64,000 nucleotides of DNA from Microbulbifer agarilyticus (lineage in GTDB: Bacteria; Pseudomonadota; Gammaproteobacteria; Pseudomonadales; Cellvibrionaceae): positions 1,240,001-1,304,000 of the forward strand of contig NZ_CP019650.1 of the NCBI RefSeq assembly GCF_001999945.1, read 5' to 3'. The translations under genes and the position numbers were made by a program. Each line of letters opens with the position of its first letter. Positions within the stretch are counted from its first letter, which is position 1. This document shows positions 19,394-30,161 of the stretch, piece after piece. The notes beneath the pieces are model-generated. The model searched no databases. It saw only the letters and a list, made by a program, of their open reading frames with translations, and had not been told where the DNA came from.

Positions 19394-20098
19394 ATGTTGA
19401 AAGTAAGCATCTACCGTTATAACCCGGAAACCGATTCTGCACCGTACATGCAGGATTACGAAATAGACACCCAGGGCAAAGACCTGATGGTGCTGGACGT
19501 ACTGGAGCTGTTGAAGGCTCAGGATGCGACCCTGGCATTCCGTCGCTCTTGCCGTGAAGGTGTGTGTGGTTCCGACGGCATGAACATCTCTGGCAAGAAC
19601 GGTCTTGCCTGTATCATGCCGCTGTCTGAAGCTGCGCCGAAAGGCAAGCTGGTACTGCGCCCGCTGCCGGGTCTGCCGGTTATCCGCGACCTGGTTGTGG
19701 ATATGGAGCAGTTCTACACCCAGTACAAGAAAATCGAACCTTACCTGCAGAACGACACTCCGGCTCCGGCCATTGAGCGTCTGCAGTCTCCGGAAGATCG
19801 TGCAAAACTGGATGGCCTCTACGAGTGTATTCTCTGTGCCTGTTGTTCCACGTCTTGTCCTTCTTTCTGGTGGAACCCGGACAAGTTCATCGGCCCGGCG
19901 GGCCTGTTGCAGGCTTACCGCTTCCTGGCGGATAGCCGCGACACCGCAACCGACGAGCGCCTGGGTAAATTGGACGATCCGTTCAGCGTTTTCCGCTGCC
20001 ACGGTATCCAAAACTGCGTCAACGTTTGTCCTAAGGGCCTGAATCCAACTCGGGCAATCGGACATATCCGCAACATGTTGATAACCCGCGCCGTATAA
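19394..20098 (+). CDS. sdhB: Succinate dehydrogenase iron-sulfur subunit
   Basis: Carries electrons from SdhA flavin to quinone through three clusters. 234 residues. The [2Fe-2S] ligands lie in SCREGVCGSDG...LAC (Cys53, Cys58, Asp61, Cys73), and the [4Fe-4S] and [3Fe-4S] ligands in CILCACCSTSCP and CHGIQNCVNVCPKG. Here Asp61 replaces the fourth Cys, as in E. coli. It begins 18 bp after sdhA and is followed by a hairpin that may partly separate sdh from suc transcription. Confidence 0.98.
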   Translation: MLKVSIYRYNPETDSAPYMQDYEIDTQGKDLMVLDVLELLKAQDATLAFRRSCREGVCGSDGMNISGKNGLACIMPLSEAAPKGKLVLRPLPGLPVIRDLVVDMEQFYTQYKKIEPYLQNDTPAPAIERLQSPEDRAKLDGLYECILCACCSTSCPSFWWNPDKFIGPAGLLQAYRFLADSRDTATDERLGKLDDPFSVFRCHGIQNCVNVCPKGLNPTRAIGHIRNMLITRAV

Positions 20099-20189
20099 CG
20101 GATGCCCCGGTAACGGGGAGTGGGTTTCCCACCAAAAATATAAGCACAATTAGGCCGACAGCAGCGCAGGTGTCAGGTCTATACGAAAG

Positions 20190-20222
20190 AGGGGAGGTGT
20201 CTATTTCAGCACCTCCCCTTTT
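20190..20222 (+). terminator. Hairpin terminator or attenuator between sdhB and sucA
   Basis: AGGGGAGGTG, a 10-nt loop, CACCTCCCCT, then TTTT. It is a perfect 10-bp stem with a short U-tract inside an otherwise continuous TCA operon, so partial termination is likely. Confidence 0.7.
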
Positions 20223-20291
20223 GTGAGTGAAAAGACAGGAAAGAGCGGCGCGAAAATCAAGGGTGCGCGCCGTCAATTGAGGTAGGCATTA

Positions 20292-23117
20292 ATGCACGAA
20301 AGCTCTATGGAGGCGCTCTGGCGGACTTCACATATCTCTGGTGGCAACGCCGGGTATGTCGAAGATCTGTACGAGACCTATCTGCACGACCCCAGTGGTG
20401 TACCGGAAGAATGGCGCAGCTACTTTGACAGCCTGCCGCGTGTAAGCGGTGGAGATGTCTCCCATGCTGCTATTCGCCAGCATTTCGAACTGCTGGCGAA
20501 AAACCGTACCCGTCCTCTCGCCGCTCCCGGCGCCGGCTCTGTTAATGTTGAACACGAGCGCAAGCAGATTAAAGTTCTGCAGCTGATCAATTCCTACCGT
20601 CACCGCGGTCACAAGAAGGCCACTCTTGATCCGCTGGGCATCATGGCCCGCGAACAGGTGCCGGATCTGCAGCTGAACTTCCACGGCCTCACCGAGGGCG
20701 ACTTTGACACCACCTTCCAAACGGGTGATCTGTTCTTCGGGAACGGCGAGTCCACTCTGCGTGACATCGTACAGGGCCTGGAGAATACCTACTGCGGAAA
20801 TCTGGGTGCGGAAATCATGCATTTGTCGAATCTCGACGAGCAGCAGTGGTTTCAGCAGCGTCTCGAGCGCAGCCAGTGCAAGCCCACCTTTGGTGAAGAT
20901 ATTCGTATAGAAATTCTGCAGCGCCTGTCTGCGGCAGAAGGCCTTGAGCGTCACCTGGATTCCAAGTACCCGGGTACCAAACGCTTTGGTGTGGAAGGTG
21001 GTGAAAGCCTGATCCCGCTAATGGACGCGTTGGTTCGCCGCTCTGGTACCTATGCGGTAAAAGAGATCGTGATCGGTATGGCCCACCGTGGCCGTCTGAA
21101 CACCCTTGTGAATATTCTCGGTAAAAACCCTGCCGATCTGTTTGAAGAGTTCGAAGGTAAGCGCACCCTCGATACGTCCGGTGACGTTAAGTACCACCAG
21201 GGCTTCTCTTCCAACGTGATGACCCCGGGTGGCGAAGTGCATTTGGCATTGGCCTTTAACCCGTCTCACCTGGAGATCTGCGCGCCGGTAGTGGAAGGGT
21301 CTGTTCGTGCTCGTCAGGATCGCCGTGGCGATAGCACGGGTGAAAAAGTGCTGCCAATCAACATCCATGGTGATGCAGCGTTTGCCGGCCAGGGCGTGGT
21401 GCAGGAAACCCTGCAGATGTCTCAGACTCGCGGTTACTACACGGGCGGTACCATCCATCTGGTACTGAACAACCAGGTAGGTTTCACCACCAGTAAGCGC
21501 GAAGATGCGCGCTCCACCGAATACTGTACCGATGTCGCGAAGATGATCGACGCTCCGGTACTGCACGTAAACGGTGACGACCCGGAAGCGGTTGTACTGG
21601 CTGGCCTGCTGGCAATCGATTACCGCTACGAGTTTAAGAAAGACATCGTGATCGATCTGGTTTGTTACCGCCGTCGCGGTCACAACGAAACCGACGATCC
21701 CTCCGGCACCCAGCCGCTGATGTACCAGACCATTCGCAAGCACAAGACGGCCCGTACTCTGTATGCAGAGAAGCTGATTGGCGAAGGCGTTTTGGACAAG
21801 GCTGCCGCCGACAAGTTGGCCAACGACTACCGCGACAAACTGGACCGCGGTGAAGACGTAGCGACCGGCCTGGTGAATGAGCCGGACGAATCCATGTTTG
21901 TGGACTGGCGCCCGTACCTGAACCACGAGTGGACTGTTGAAGGCGATACCAGCTTTGAGCTGACCAAGTTGAAAGACGTGGCGACCCGCATGACTACCGT
22001 TCCCGACGGTATCGTGATGCAGCGTCAGGTTTCCAAGATTTACGACGACCGCCGCAAAATGGCCGGTGGTGCGCTGCCTCTGAACTGGGGCATGGCGGAA
22101 ACCCTGGCCTATGGCACTTTGCTGGAAGAGGGCTACATGGTCCGCTTCACCGGTGAAGACGTTGGCCGCGGTACCTTCTCTCACCGTCACGCGGTTATCC
22201 ACAGCCAGAAAGACGGCCAGAGCTACGTGCCGCTGCAGCACATGTTTGAAGGTCAGCCGCGTTTCGATATGTACGACTCACTGCTGTCGGAAGAAGCGGT
22301 GCTGGCGTTCGAATACGGCTATGCCACTACCACTCCGAAATCCCTGGTGGTTTGGGAAGCGCAGTTTGGTGACTTCGCCAACGGTGCCCAGGTGGTAATC
22401 GACCAGTTCATTACTTCCGGTGAGCATAAGTGGGGCCGTATGTGTGGCCTGGTGATGCTGCTGCCGCACGGTTATGAAGGCCAGGGCCCAGAGCACTCCT
22501 CTGCGCGTCTCGAGCGTTTCATGCAGTTGTGTGCCGAACACAATATTCAGGTATGTAATGCCACCACCCCGGCACAGATCTTCCACCTGCTGCGTCGTCA
22601 GGCCGTGCGCCCGATGCGTCGCCCGCTGGTGATCATGAGTCCGAAGTGGATTCTGCGTCACAAGCTCGCAACTTCCAGCCTGGACGAGCTGGCTACCGGC
22701 CAGTTCCAGAACGTCATTCAGGATGGCGGTGTGGAACCAGCCAAAGTGAAGCGACTGATCATCTGCTCCGGTAAGGTTTACTACCACCTGCTGGAAGCGC
22801 GTATGGAACGCGAACAGGAAGACGTTGCACTGGTCCGTTTGGAGCAGTTGTACCCATTCCCAGACGACGAATTCCTGAGTGCGGTATCCGCGTTCAAGAA
22901 CGTCAAGAGCGTTGCCTGGTGTCAGGAAGAGCCCATGAACCAGGGCGCCTGGTACTCCAGTCAGCACCACTTGCGTCGCCTGCTGAAAGAAGCACATCCC
23001 AAGCTGGAGCTGGAATATGTCGGCCGCGCGGCTTCCGCTGCACCTGCGGCGGGTTACATGTCCACCCACTTGGAAGAACAGAATAAGTTCATCAACGAGG
23101 CGCTGACTGTCAAATAA
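20292..23117 (+). CDS. sucA: 2-oxoglutarate dehydrogenase E1 component
   Basis: Thiamine-diphosphate-dependent decarboxylation of 2-oxoglutarate and succinyl transfer to the E2 lipoyl group. 941 residues, the usual size. An N-terminal E2/E3-contact segment (YVEDLYETYLHDP) precedes the ThDP domain, which shows GMAHRGRLN and HGDAAFAGQGVVQETL. The transketolase-like and C-terminal domains follow. GAGGT lies upstream of the ATG. It is separated from sdhB by a hairpin and is followed by sucB. Confidence 0.98.
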   Translation: MHESSMEALWRTSHISGGNAGYVEDLYETYLHDPSGVPEEWRSYFDSLPRVSGGDVSHAAIRQHFELLAKNRTRPLAAPGAGSVNVEHERKQIKVLQLINSYRHRGHKKATLDPLGIMAREQVPDLQLNFHGLTEGDFDTTFQTGDLFFGNGESTLRDIVQGLENTYCGNLGAEIMHLSNLDEQQWFQQRLERSQCKPTFGEDIRIEILQRLSAAEGLERHLDSKYPGTKRFGVEGGESLIPLMDALVRRSGTYAVKEIVIGMAHRGRLNTLVNILGKNPADLFEEFEGKRTLDTSGDVKYHQGFSSNVMTPGGEVHLALAFNPSHLEICAPVVEGSVRARQDRRGDSTGEKVLPINIHGDAAFAGQGVVQETLQMSQTRGYYTGGTIHLVLNNQVGFTTSKREDARSTEYCTDVAKMIDAPVLHVNGDDPEAVVLAGLLAIDYRYEFKKDIVIDLVCYRRRGHNETDDPSGTQPLMYQTIRKHKTARTLYAEKLIGEGVLDKAAADKLANDYRDKLDRGEDVATGLVNEPDESMFVDWRPYLNHEWTVEGDTSFELTKLKDVATRMTTVPDGIVMQRQVSKIYDDRRKMAGGALPLNWGMAETLAYGTLLEEGYMVRFTGEDVGRGTFSHRHAVIHSQKDGQSYVPLQHMFEGQPRFDMYDSLLSEEAVLAFEYGYATTTPKSLVVWEAQFGDFANGAQVVIDQFITSGEHKWGRMCGLVMLLPHGYEGQGPEHSSARLERFMQLCAEHNIQVCNATTPAQIFHLLRRQAVRPMRRPLVIMSPKWILRHKLATSSLDELATGQFQNVIQDGGVEPAKVKRLIICSGKVYYHLLEARMEREQEDVALVRLEQLYPFPDDEFLSAVSAFKNVKSVAWCQEEPMNQGAWYSSQHHLRRLLKEAHPKLELEYVGRAASAAPAAGYMSTHLEEQNKFINEALTVK

Positions 23118-23199
23118 GGCAGCAGTACAACGAAAGAGCAGGATGTTGTGAAGGATTAGTGTCTTTCCACATCCCCGAAAATCTCAGGAAACAGGAACA

Positions 23200-24390
23200 A
23201 TGACCATCGAGATTAAAGCGCCAACATTCCCGGAATCTGTTCAGGACGGCACCGTTGCCACCTGGCACAAACAACCGGGTGAAGCTGTGTCCCGCGATGA
23301 ACTGATCGTGGATATCGAAACCGACAAAGTTGTGCTGGAAGTAGTTGCACCGGCTGACGGCGCCATTAGTGAAATTATCAAAGGTGAGGGCGATACCGTT
23401 CTCTCCAATGAAGTAATTGCCAAGTTCGAAGAAGGCGCTGGCGCCTCTGCCGAAGCTGCACCTGCGGCAGCTGAAGCTCCGGCTGCTGCGGCACCTGCCG
23501 CCGCCGGCGAAAAAATTGCTATGCCGTCTGCCAAGAAAATGGCTGCGGAAAAAGGCGTTGACCTGGCTGGCGTTGAAGGCACCGGCAAAGGCGGTCGCGT
23601 ACTGAAAGAAGACGTGATGAAAGCGGGCACTGCGCCGGCTGCTGCCGCACCGGCTGCTGCCGCGCAAGTGGAAGTTGCTGCGGGTGAGCGCGTTGAGAAG
23701 CGTGTTCCGATGACTCGTATGCGTAAGCGTATCGCCGAGCGTCTGCTCGACGCATCCCAGTCCACTGCCATGCTCACTACTTTCAACGAAGTGAACATGA
23801 AGCCAGTCATGGATCTGCGTAAAAACTACAAGGACCTGTTCGAGAAGACCCACAATGGCACCCGCCTGGGCTTCATGGGCTTCTTTGTTAAAGCGGCAGT
23901 AGAAGCGCTGAAGCGTTACTCTGCGGTGAACGCGTCCATCGATGGTAACGACATCGTATACCACGGTTACCAAGACATTGGTGTTGCGGTTTCCTCCCCG
24001 AAAGGCCTGGTAGTACCTATTCTGCGTAACGCAGAAAACATGGGCCTGGCGGATCTGGAGAACAATATCCGTGACCTGGGCCTACGTGCCCGTGATGGCA
24101 AGCTGTCTATTGACGAGATGACCGGTGGCACCTTCACCATCACCAATGGTGGTGTGTTCGGTTCCCTGCTGTCTACTCCGATCCTGAACCCGCCGCAAAC
24201 CGCCATCCTCGGTATGCACAAAATTCAGGAGCGCCCGATGGCGGTCAACGGCAAGGTAGAAATCCTGCCAATGATGTACCTGGCGCTGTCTTACGATCAC
24301 CGCCTGATCGACGGCAAGGAAGCGGTTGGCTTCTTGGTTGCGATCAAAGAAATGATCGAAGATCCGGCGCGTATCCTGCTGGAAGTATAA
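23200..24390 (+). CDS. sucB: Dihydrolipoamide succinyltransferase (E2) of 2-oxoglutarate dehydrogenase
   Basis: Core of the 2-oxoglutarate dehydrogenase complex; moves the succinyl group from lipoamide to CoA. 396 residues. A single lipoyl domain (1-77) has the lipoylated Lys43 in [10 protein letters not shown]. An Ala/Pro-rich linker, an E3-binding domain (about 107-143, [13 protein letters not shown]) and a second Ala-rich linker follow. The catalytic domain ends with the active-site motif SYDHRLIDG. It has the single-lipoyl form typical of SucB. Confidence 0.98.
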   Translation: MTIEIKAPTFPESVQDGTVATWHKQPGEAVSRDELIVDIETDKVVLEVVAPADGAISEIIKGEGDTVLSNEVIAKFEEGAGASAEAAPAAAEAPAAAAPAAAGEKIAMPSAKKMAAEKGVDLAGVEGTGKGGRVLKEDVMKAGTAPAAAAPAAAAQVEVAAGERVEKRVPMTRMRKRIAERLLDASQSTAMLTTFNEVNMKPVMDLRKNYKDLFEKTHNGTRLGFMGFFVKAAVEALKRYSAVNASIDGNDIVYHGYQDIGVAVSSPKGLVVPILRNAENMGLADLENNIRDLGLRARDGKLSIDEMTGGTFTITNGGVFGSLLSTPILNPPQTAILGMHKIQERPMAVNGKVEILPMMYLALSYDHRLIDGKEAVGFLVAIKEMIEDPARILLEV

Positions 24391-24411
24391 GCAGGTTAGA
24401 TTTGGAGAAAG

Positions 24412-24460
24412 GGCGGCCCTTAAGAGGTCGCCCGCAAAATGAGCCAGCCGTTCGAGCTGG
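24412..24460 (+). repeat. Two adjacent hairpins in the sucB-lpd spacer
   Basis: GGGCGGCCC...GTCGCCC, then GCCAGC-CGTTCGA-GCTGGC. Neither is followed by a T-run, so these look like mRNA-stabilising or processing structures rather than terminators. Confidence 0.45.
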
Positions 24461-24537
24461 CATCAACGGCAACAAGACCGTCTCAGGGAAATCCGGGAAG
24501 AAGCCCGGGCATGCGGTGACAAATCCGCATTCGTTGA

Positions 24538-26001
<1,464 letters not shown>

Positions 26002-26014
26002 GCGACCCGATAAA

Positions 26015-26041
26015 CCGGGGCGGAAGTGTCTTCCGCCCCGG
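26015..26041 (+). terminator. Strong stem-loop after lpdA
   Basis: CCGGGGCGGAAG-TGT-CTTCCGCCCCGG: a perfect 12-bp GC-rich stem with a 3-nt loop. Only a poor T-run follows, so it may be a processing or partial termination site before sucC. Confidence 0.6.
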
Positions 26042-26151
26042 ATTCATTTCAGGGTTCTGGTTTTGCAATTCAACAGCGCCCGAACCTTGTTTAAACGCGC
26101 AGAGAAATCTGCAATTGGTAAACACATTTCAAATGTGAATTGGTATTGACT

Positions 26152-27318
26152 ATGAACTTGCATGAGTATCAGGGCAAACAACTGTTTGCAGCATACGGAT
26201 TGCCGGTTTCCAAAGGCATTGCAGCGGAAACCCCGGCAGCGGCAGCAGCGGCAGCAGATGAAATCGGCGGCGACAAGTGGGTTGTTAAAGCCCAGGTACA
26301 CGCTGGCGGCCGCGGTAAAGCGGGCGGTGTGAAGCTGGTAGACTCCAAAGCGGAAATTGAAGAATTCGCCAAAAAGTGGCTGGGTAACAACCTGGTAACT
26401 TATCAGACAGACGAAAACGGCCAGCCGGTTTCCCGCATCCTCGTGGAAAGCTGCACCGATATCGACCAGGAACTGTACCTGGGCGCGGTGTTGGACCGTG
26501 CTACCCGTCGCATCGTTTTCATGGCCTCCACCGAAGGTGGTGTTGAGATCGAGAAAGTTGCGGAAGAGACTCCGGAAAAAATCCTGAAAGCCATCATCGA
26601 CCCGCTGGTAGGCGCACAGCCTTACCAGGGCCGTGAGCTGGCGTTCAAACTGGGCCTCGAAGGCGATCAGATCAAGCAGTTCACCAAGATCTTCCTGGGT
26701 CTGGCGAAAATGTTTGAAGAGAAAGATCTGGCCCTGCTGGAAATCAACCCGCTGGTAATCACTCCAGAGAAGAACCTGCACTGCCTGGACGCCAAGATCG
26801 TTATCGATAGTAACGCTCTGTACCGTCACCCGGACCTGCGTGAAATGCACGACCCGTCTCAGGAAGACGAGCGCGAAGCACACGCAGCCAAGTGGGACCT
26901 GAACTACGTAGCATTGGATGGCAACATCGGCTGCATGGTAAACGGTGCTGGTCTGGCCATGGGTACCATGGACATCGTGAATCTGCACGGCGGTAGCCCG
27001 GCCAACTTCCTGGACGTTGGTGGCGGTGCGACCAAAGAGCGCGTTGTTGAAGCGTTCAAAATCATCCTGTCTGACGACAACGTAAAAGCCGTTCTGATCA
27101 ACATCTTCGGCGGTATCGTACGCTGTGACATGATCGCCGAAGGCGTGATCGGTGCAGTGAAAGAAGTGGGCGTTGAAGTACCCGTAGTTGTTCGCCTGGA
27201 AGGTAACAACGCTGAGCTGGGTGCCAAGGTCCTGAGCGACAGCGGCCTGAACATCATCGCTGCAACCAGCCTGACCGATGCTGCACAGCAAGTGGTTAAA
27301 GCTGCGGAGGGTAAATAA
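26152..27318 (+). CDS. sucC: Succinyl-CoA synthetase beta subunit
   Basis: With SucD it converts succinyl-CoA to succinate while making ATP or GTP. 388 residues from the ATG at 26152 ([12 protein letters not shown], the classic SucC N-terminus); an upstream in-frame TTG is rejected. An ATP-grasp domain (about 1-245) is followed by the CoA-ligase domain with [16 protein letters not shown]. The stop is 2 bp from the sucD start, so the two subunits are translationally coupled. Confidence 0.98.
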   Translation: MNLHEYQGKQLFAAYGLPVSKGIAAETPAAAAAAADEIGGDKWVVKAQVHAGGRGKAGGVKLVDSKAEIEEFAKKWLGNNLVTYQTDENGQPVSRILVESCTDIDQELYLGAVLDRATRRIVFMASTEGGVEIEKVAEETPEKILKAIIDPLVGAQPYQGRELAFKLGLEGDQIKQFTKIFLGLAKMFEEKDLALLEINPLVITPEKNLHCLDAKIVIDSNALYRHPDLREMHDPSQEDEREAHAAKWDLNYVALDGNIGCMVNGAGLAMGTMDIVNLHGGSPANFLDVGGGATKERVVEAFKIILSDDNVKAVLINIFGGIVRCDMIAEGVIGAVKEVGVEVPVVVRLEGNNAELGAKVLSDSGLNIIAATSLTDAAQQVVKAAEGK

Positions 27319-27320
27319 TC

Positions 27321-28193
27321 ATGTCAGTACTGATTAACAAAGACACTAAAGTAATCTGTCAGGGCTTCACCGGCTCCCAGGGTACTTTCCACTCCGAGCA
27401 AGCGATCGAGTACGGCACAAAAATGGTCGGCGGTGTAACCCCGGGCAAAGGCGGCCAGACTCACCTGGGCCTGCCGGTATTCAATACCGTAAAAGAAGCC
27501 GTAGAAGCAACCGGTGCGGAAGCATCTGTAATCTATGTACCTGCGCCTTTCTGTAAGGATTCCATCCTGGAAGCGGCGAACGGCGGCATTAAGCTGATCG
27601 TGTGCATCACTGAAGGCATTCCTACTATGGATATGCTGCAGGCCAAGGTTAAGTGTGACGAGCTGGGCGTACGCCTGATCGGCCCGAACTGCCCGGGTGT
27701 TATCACTCCGGGTGAATGTAAGATCGGCATCATGCCTGGTCACATTCACAAGCCAGGCAAAGTGGGCATCGTATCCCGCTCCGGTACTCTGACTTATGAA
27801 GCCGTTAAGCAGACTACTGACCACGGTTTTGGCCAGTCTACCTGTGTCGGTATCGGTGGTGACCCCATCCCGGGTTCCAACTTCATCGATATTCTGGAAA
27901 TGTTCCAGAACGACCCGCAGACCGAAGCGATCGTTATGATCGGTGAGATCGGCGGTTCCGCTGAAGAAGAAGCGGCTGCGTACATCAAGGAAAACGTCAC
28001 CAAGCCGGTCGTTTCCTACATCGCTGGTGTAACCGCTCCTCCCGGGAAGCGCATGGGCCACGCCGGTGCGATCATCTCCGGTGGTAAAGGTACCGCGGAC
28101 GAGAAATTTGCTGCTCTGGAAGACGCCGGTGTTAAAACCGTGCGCTCCCTGGCGCAAATTGGCGACGCACTGAAGGAAGTGACCGGCTGGTAA
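27321..28193 (+). CDS. sucD: Succinyl-CoA synthetase alpha subunit
   Basis: Carries the phosphohistidine intermediate and the CoA site. 290 residues. The N-terminal Rossmann CoA-binding domain has [10 protein letters not shown], the middle has GPNCPGVI, and the active-site His247 lies in GHAGAI. It is the last gene of the sdh-suc transcription block and is followed by a strong terminator. Confidence 0.98.
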   Translation: MSVLINKDTKVICQGFTGSQGTFHSEQAIEYGTKMVGGVTPGKGGQTHLGLPVFNTVKEAVEATGAEASVIYVPAPFCKDSILEAANGGIKLIVCITEGIPTMDMLQAKVKCDELGVRLIGPNCPGVITPGECKIGIMPGHIHKPGKVGIVSRSGTLTYEAVKQTTDHGFGQSTCVGIGGDPIPGSNFIDILEMFQNDPQTEAIVMIGEIGGSAEEEAAAYIKENVTKPVVSYIAGVTAPPGKRMGHAGAIISGGKGTADEKFAALEDAGVKTVRSLAQIGDALKEVTGW

Positions 28194-28213
28194 TCGGCAC
28201 GGTTCTTTCTGAC

Positions 28214-28243
28214 AAAAAAGCCACCTTCGGGTGGCTTTTTTTA
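28214..28243 (+). terminator. Rho-independent terminator of the sdh-suc operon
   Basis: AAAAAAGCCACC-TTCG-GGTGGCTTTTTTT: perfect stem with a TTCG tetraloop and T-run. Confidence 0.95.
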
Positions 28244-28475
28244 TACCTGCAGAAAGCGTTACTATGCGCACTTGTTCTACACGGTTTCGGCGATTCTCCG
28301 TGTTCGGCAGCCTATGGCTTGTGTTCCCGGATTGAAGTAGGCTAACTCGTTGATTTATGGCAGGTTTTTCATCGCTGGTCGTTTTTGCTTCCTATGAACA
28401 GAAGCCCCTGACGACAATAGACCATGGCTCATGAATAAAACTGTTATGCAATAAAATCAAAAATCGAGGAAAATA

Positions 28476-28814
28476 ATGATTCAAGCATTGCTGGCTAGTG
28501 GTATAGTTTTTGGCCTGTTGAAATACTTTGAACGAGGTAAGGATCGCGGTCTAGACAGCTTCACATCAATAACATTCGTCCTTGTTCCGGCTCTACTGAT
28601 ATTTCTAGCGACAATAGGTACTGGGATAGCTGGTATTGACCAGCAGTTTCTTATTGCACTTGTTGCTTTGTACTTTATCGTACCGATGCTTATGTTGCGG
28701 CTGCAGTTTGAGCTCTCTTGGAGGCAGTCTGCACAATATGGGCTACTAGTGTTGTTGGTCGTGATTACTGTAGATACATTGTTCTATATCCTACTCAGTG
28801 CCACGAATGCATAA
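28476..28814 (+). CDS. Hypothetical small membrane protein (112 aa)
   Basis: Three hydrophobic helices (about 35-53, 57-76 and 86-108) after a short amphipathic N-terminus with KYFERGKDRGLDS. No family recognised. A GAGG ribosome-binding site precedes the ATG by six bases. Codon use is more AT-rich than in the suc genes just upstream, and the stop is followed by AACAAGG and GGCGTTAGGT, which look like fragments of an integron recombination site. It is the first gene of the accessory stretch. Confidence 0.6.
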   Translation: MIQALLASGIVFGLLKYFERGKDRGLDSFTSITFVLVPALLIFLATIGTGIAGIDQQFLIALVALYFIVPMLMLRLQFELSWRQSAQYGLLVLLVVITVDTLFYILLSATNA

Positions 28815-28828
28815 CAAGGTGTGGCAAC

Positions 28829-28888
28829 GGCGTTAGGTGTATTTTTGAATTCAACGCCTGATTCCATGATGGTGATAGTGGAATCAGG
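28829..28888 (+). repeat. Structured leader upstream of the cold-shock gene
   Basis: Contains a perfect 10-bp stem, CCTGATTCCA (28857-28866) and TGGAATCAGG (28879-28888), with a 12-nt loop, ending 34 bp before the cold-shock start. No T-run follows, so it is not a simple terminator. A weaker GGCGTT...AACGCC pair overlaps on the left. Confidence 0.55.
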
Positions 28889-28922
28889 GATTTATGTCTC
28901 ACCAATGAAATTTGTGAATATT

Positions 28923-29129
28923 ATGAGTACAGGAACCGTAAAGTGGTTTGATTCTGAAAAAGGCTATGGCTTCATCACTCCAGAAGATGGAAGCAAAGAC
29001 CTTTTTGTCCACCATTCAGAGATTCAGGCCGGTGGTGGTTATGCGAGCCTAGAAGATGGTCAAAAAGTCGAATACGTTGTTGGGCAAGGCCAGAAAGGCC
29101 CGTGCGCTACAAAAGTTGTACCTCAGTAG
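28923..29129 (+). CDS. Cold-shock domain protein (CspA family)
   Basis: 68-residue single cold-shock domain, an OB fold that binds single-stranded RNA/DNA. The start at 28923 gives the canonical [23 protein letters not shown]1 (KGYGFITP) and RNP2 (DLFVHHSEI) are intact. Longer in-frame starts upstream would add unrelated residues encoded by the hairpin leader and are rejected. There is no clear ribosome-binding site, as is common for csp genes with structured leaders. Its place among AT-rich accessory genes suggests a secondary, perhaps mobile, csp copy. Confidence 0.9.
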   Translation: MSTGTVKWFDSEKGYGFITPEDGSKDLFVHHSEIQAGGGYASLEDGQKVEYVVGQGQKGPCATKVVPQ

Positions 29130-29147
29130 GTCACAGCGTATAGCAAG

Positions 29148-29202
29148 TGGCTGCAGCTTGACGCCGAAAACTTGGCGTCGTTATGTTCATAGCCTGCAGC
29201 CA
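29148..29202. repeat. Nested two-stem palindrome downstream of the cold-shock gene
   Basis: Outer arms TGGCTGCAG (29148-29156) and CTGCAGCCA (29194-29202) are perfect. Inner arms GACGCC (29160-29165) and GGCGTC (29174-29179) enclose GAAAACTT. A nested two-stem layout is like that of integron attC sites, but the conserved GTTRRRY core is missing. Confidence 0.55.
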
Positions 29203-29212
29203 TTTTGAACAA

Positions 29213-29243
29213 GTTCAACCGCGCTATCTCAGCGCGGCTGAAC
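29213..29243. repeat. Hairpin before a small membrane-protein gene
   Basis: GTTCAACCGCGCT-ATCTC-AGCGCGGCTGAAC: a long, nearly perfect stem. It begins 10 bp after the preceding palindrome and lies 26 bp before the next start. Confidence 0.5.
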
Positions 29244-29268
29244 CAGTCGTTCGGTACATGACAATTCA

Positions 29269-29613
29269 GTGAAAACTATACAAATTTCTGGACTAGTTTT
29301 AGCTGTGTTAGCTGTGTTAGCAGGGGCAATAATTGCTTATTTTCTCTCCCTGGTGGAGCCGGAAATGGGCGCTTCAGCTGCAGCGGGTATAGGGTTCGGG
29401 TTATTTTTGATAGTACCAATTCTTTTTCTGTCGGCTGTACTAATTGTCCCATCCTCGTTAGCGTTGCTAAGCCATAGTATTAGAACGCGGTTCAGTTTTC
29501 ATGGGCGCATTTGGAGTGCGGTCTGGTTAATAAACTGCGCTTTTTCCGTATTATTTGTCGCTGTTTCTGTATTCATTGTATGTGGTTGGCTTGGACTTAA
29601 GCTAGACACGTGA
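29269..29613 (+). CDS. Hypothetical small membrane protein (114 aa)
   Basis: GTG start. The product has three predicted membrane helices (about 6-28, 36-62, 84-107) and a short basic loop (SHSIRTRFSFHGR). No family recognised. The ribosome-binding site is weak. The stop is followed by TGACAAGGCGTT, again similar to the 3' end of integron cassettes. It sits in the AT-richer accessory stretch, on the same strand as its neighbours but with no sign of functional linkage. Confidence 0.5.
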   Translation: MKTIQISGLVLAVLAVLAGAIIAYFLSLVEPEMGASAAAGIGFGLFLIVPILFLSAVLIVPSSLALLSHSIRTRFSFHGRIWSAVWLINCAFSVLFVAVSVFIVCGWLGLKLDT

Positions 29614-29694
29614 CAAGGCGTTCCAGCGTGACGTCAAAAAAGATGTGCGCCTCTTGAGGTCGCTTCTCTTTCACCGAAAAGTCTCCCAGCTTTC

Positions 29695-29913
29695 TTGGCA
29701 GTTATAGGGGACTTACTCCCTTCCCTGAACCCTGTGGTTCGTTTCTTAGGGCTACTTGTTGAAGCCGTATGCCTTGAAATCATATTGATTGCTTTGCAGG
29801 CACAGCTTGTTTCGTTGGCTGGTATTATCTATAGCCGTTGGGTAGTTCCAGTTTCGAGTGTAGATAATGGAATATTAGAGAAGGTAGATCCATTGTATTT
29901 TCGTTCGAATTGA
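29695..29913 (+). pseudogene. Possible remnant of a membrane-protein gene
   Basis: A 72-residue frame opening with TTG and no ribosome-binding site, with one long hydrophobic stretch (about 12-44). It may be the tail of a decayed gene or a chance frame. The region is otherwise featureless. Confidence 0.2.
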
Positions 29914-30067
29914 TCGCTAATTTGGGCGTATTCGAAAATGGCCACGCATTCGATTCTATTTTTTTGACCACAGTCCACATTGCTGCTGTGGGAACCGTGC
30001 TGTCACATTCATAATAAGGCCGGGCCATTAACACCAAGCCTCCGGCCCTCCTTGGGATAGCTTGCCT

Positions 30068-30103
30068 GTCGTATGACTTTCGTACTAATGTCGTAAGAAC
30101 GAC
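30068..30103. promoter_or_regulatory. Pair of GTCGT palindromes upstream of the XRE-type gene
   Basis: GTC-GTAT-GAC (30068-30077) and GTCGT-AAGA-ACGAC (30090-30103), centres 24 bp apart, 60-95 bp before the regulator start. They are a plausible autoregulatory operator for the adjacent HTH protein. Confidence 0.4.
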
Positions 30104-30161
30104 GTAACTAGTTAAGGCTGATCCGCTGAAAATATCAGTTCAATTTTCAGAGGACAGAGAA

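Noticed and set aside
17120-20149. A 1009-codon open frame antisense to sdhC-sdhB
   Set aside because: It covers four intact, well-conserved genes on the opposite strand and shows no domain. It is a by-product of GC-biased third positions.
24412-24460. A rho-independent terminator between sucB and lpd
   Set aside because: The hairpins have no T-run, and lpd belongs functionally and by spacing to the same operon.
28821-28922. N-terminal extension of the cold-shock protein
   Set aside because: The frame is open, but the canonical CspA start MSTGTVKWF at 28923 is complete. The extension is encoded by a hairpin leader and is unlike any cold-shock protein.
29148-29202. A complete integron attC site
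   Set aside because: The nested stems are right in shape, but neither outer arm has the RYYYAAC/GTTRRRY core, so it is reported only as a palindrome.
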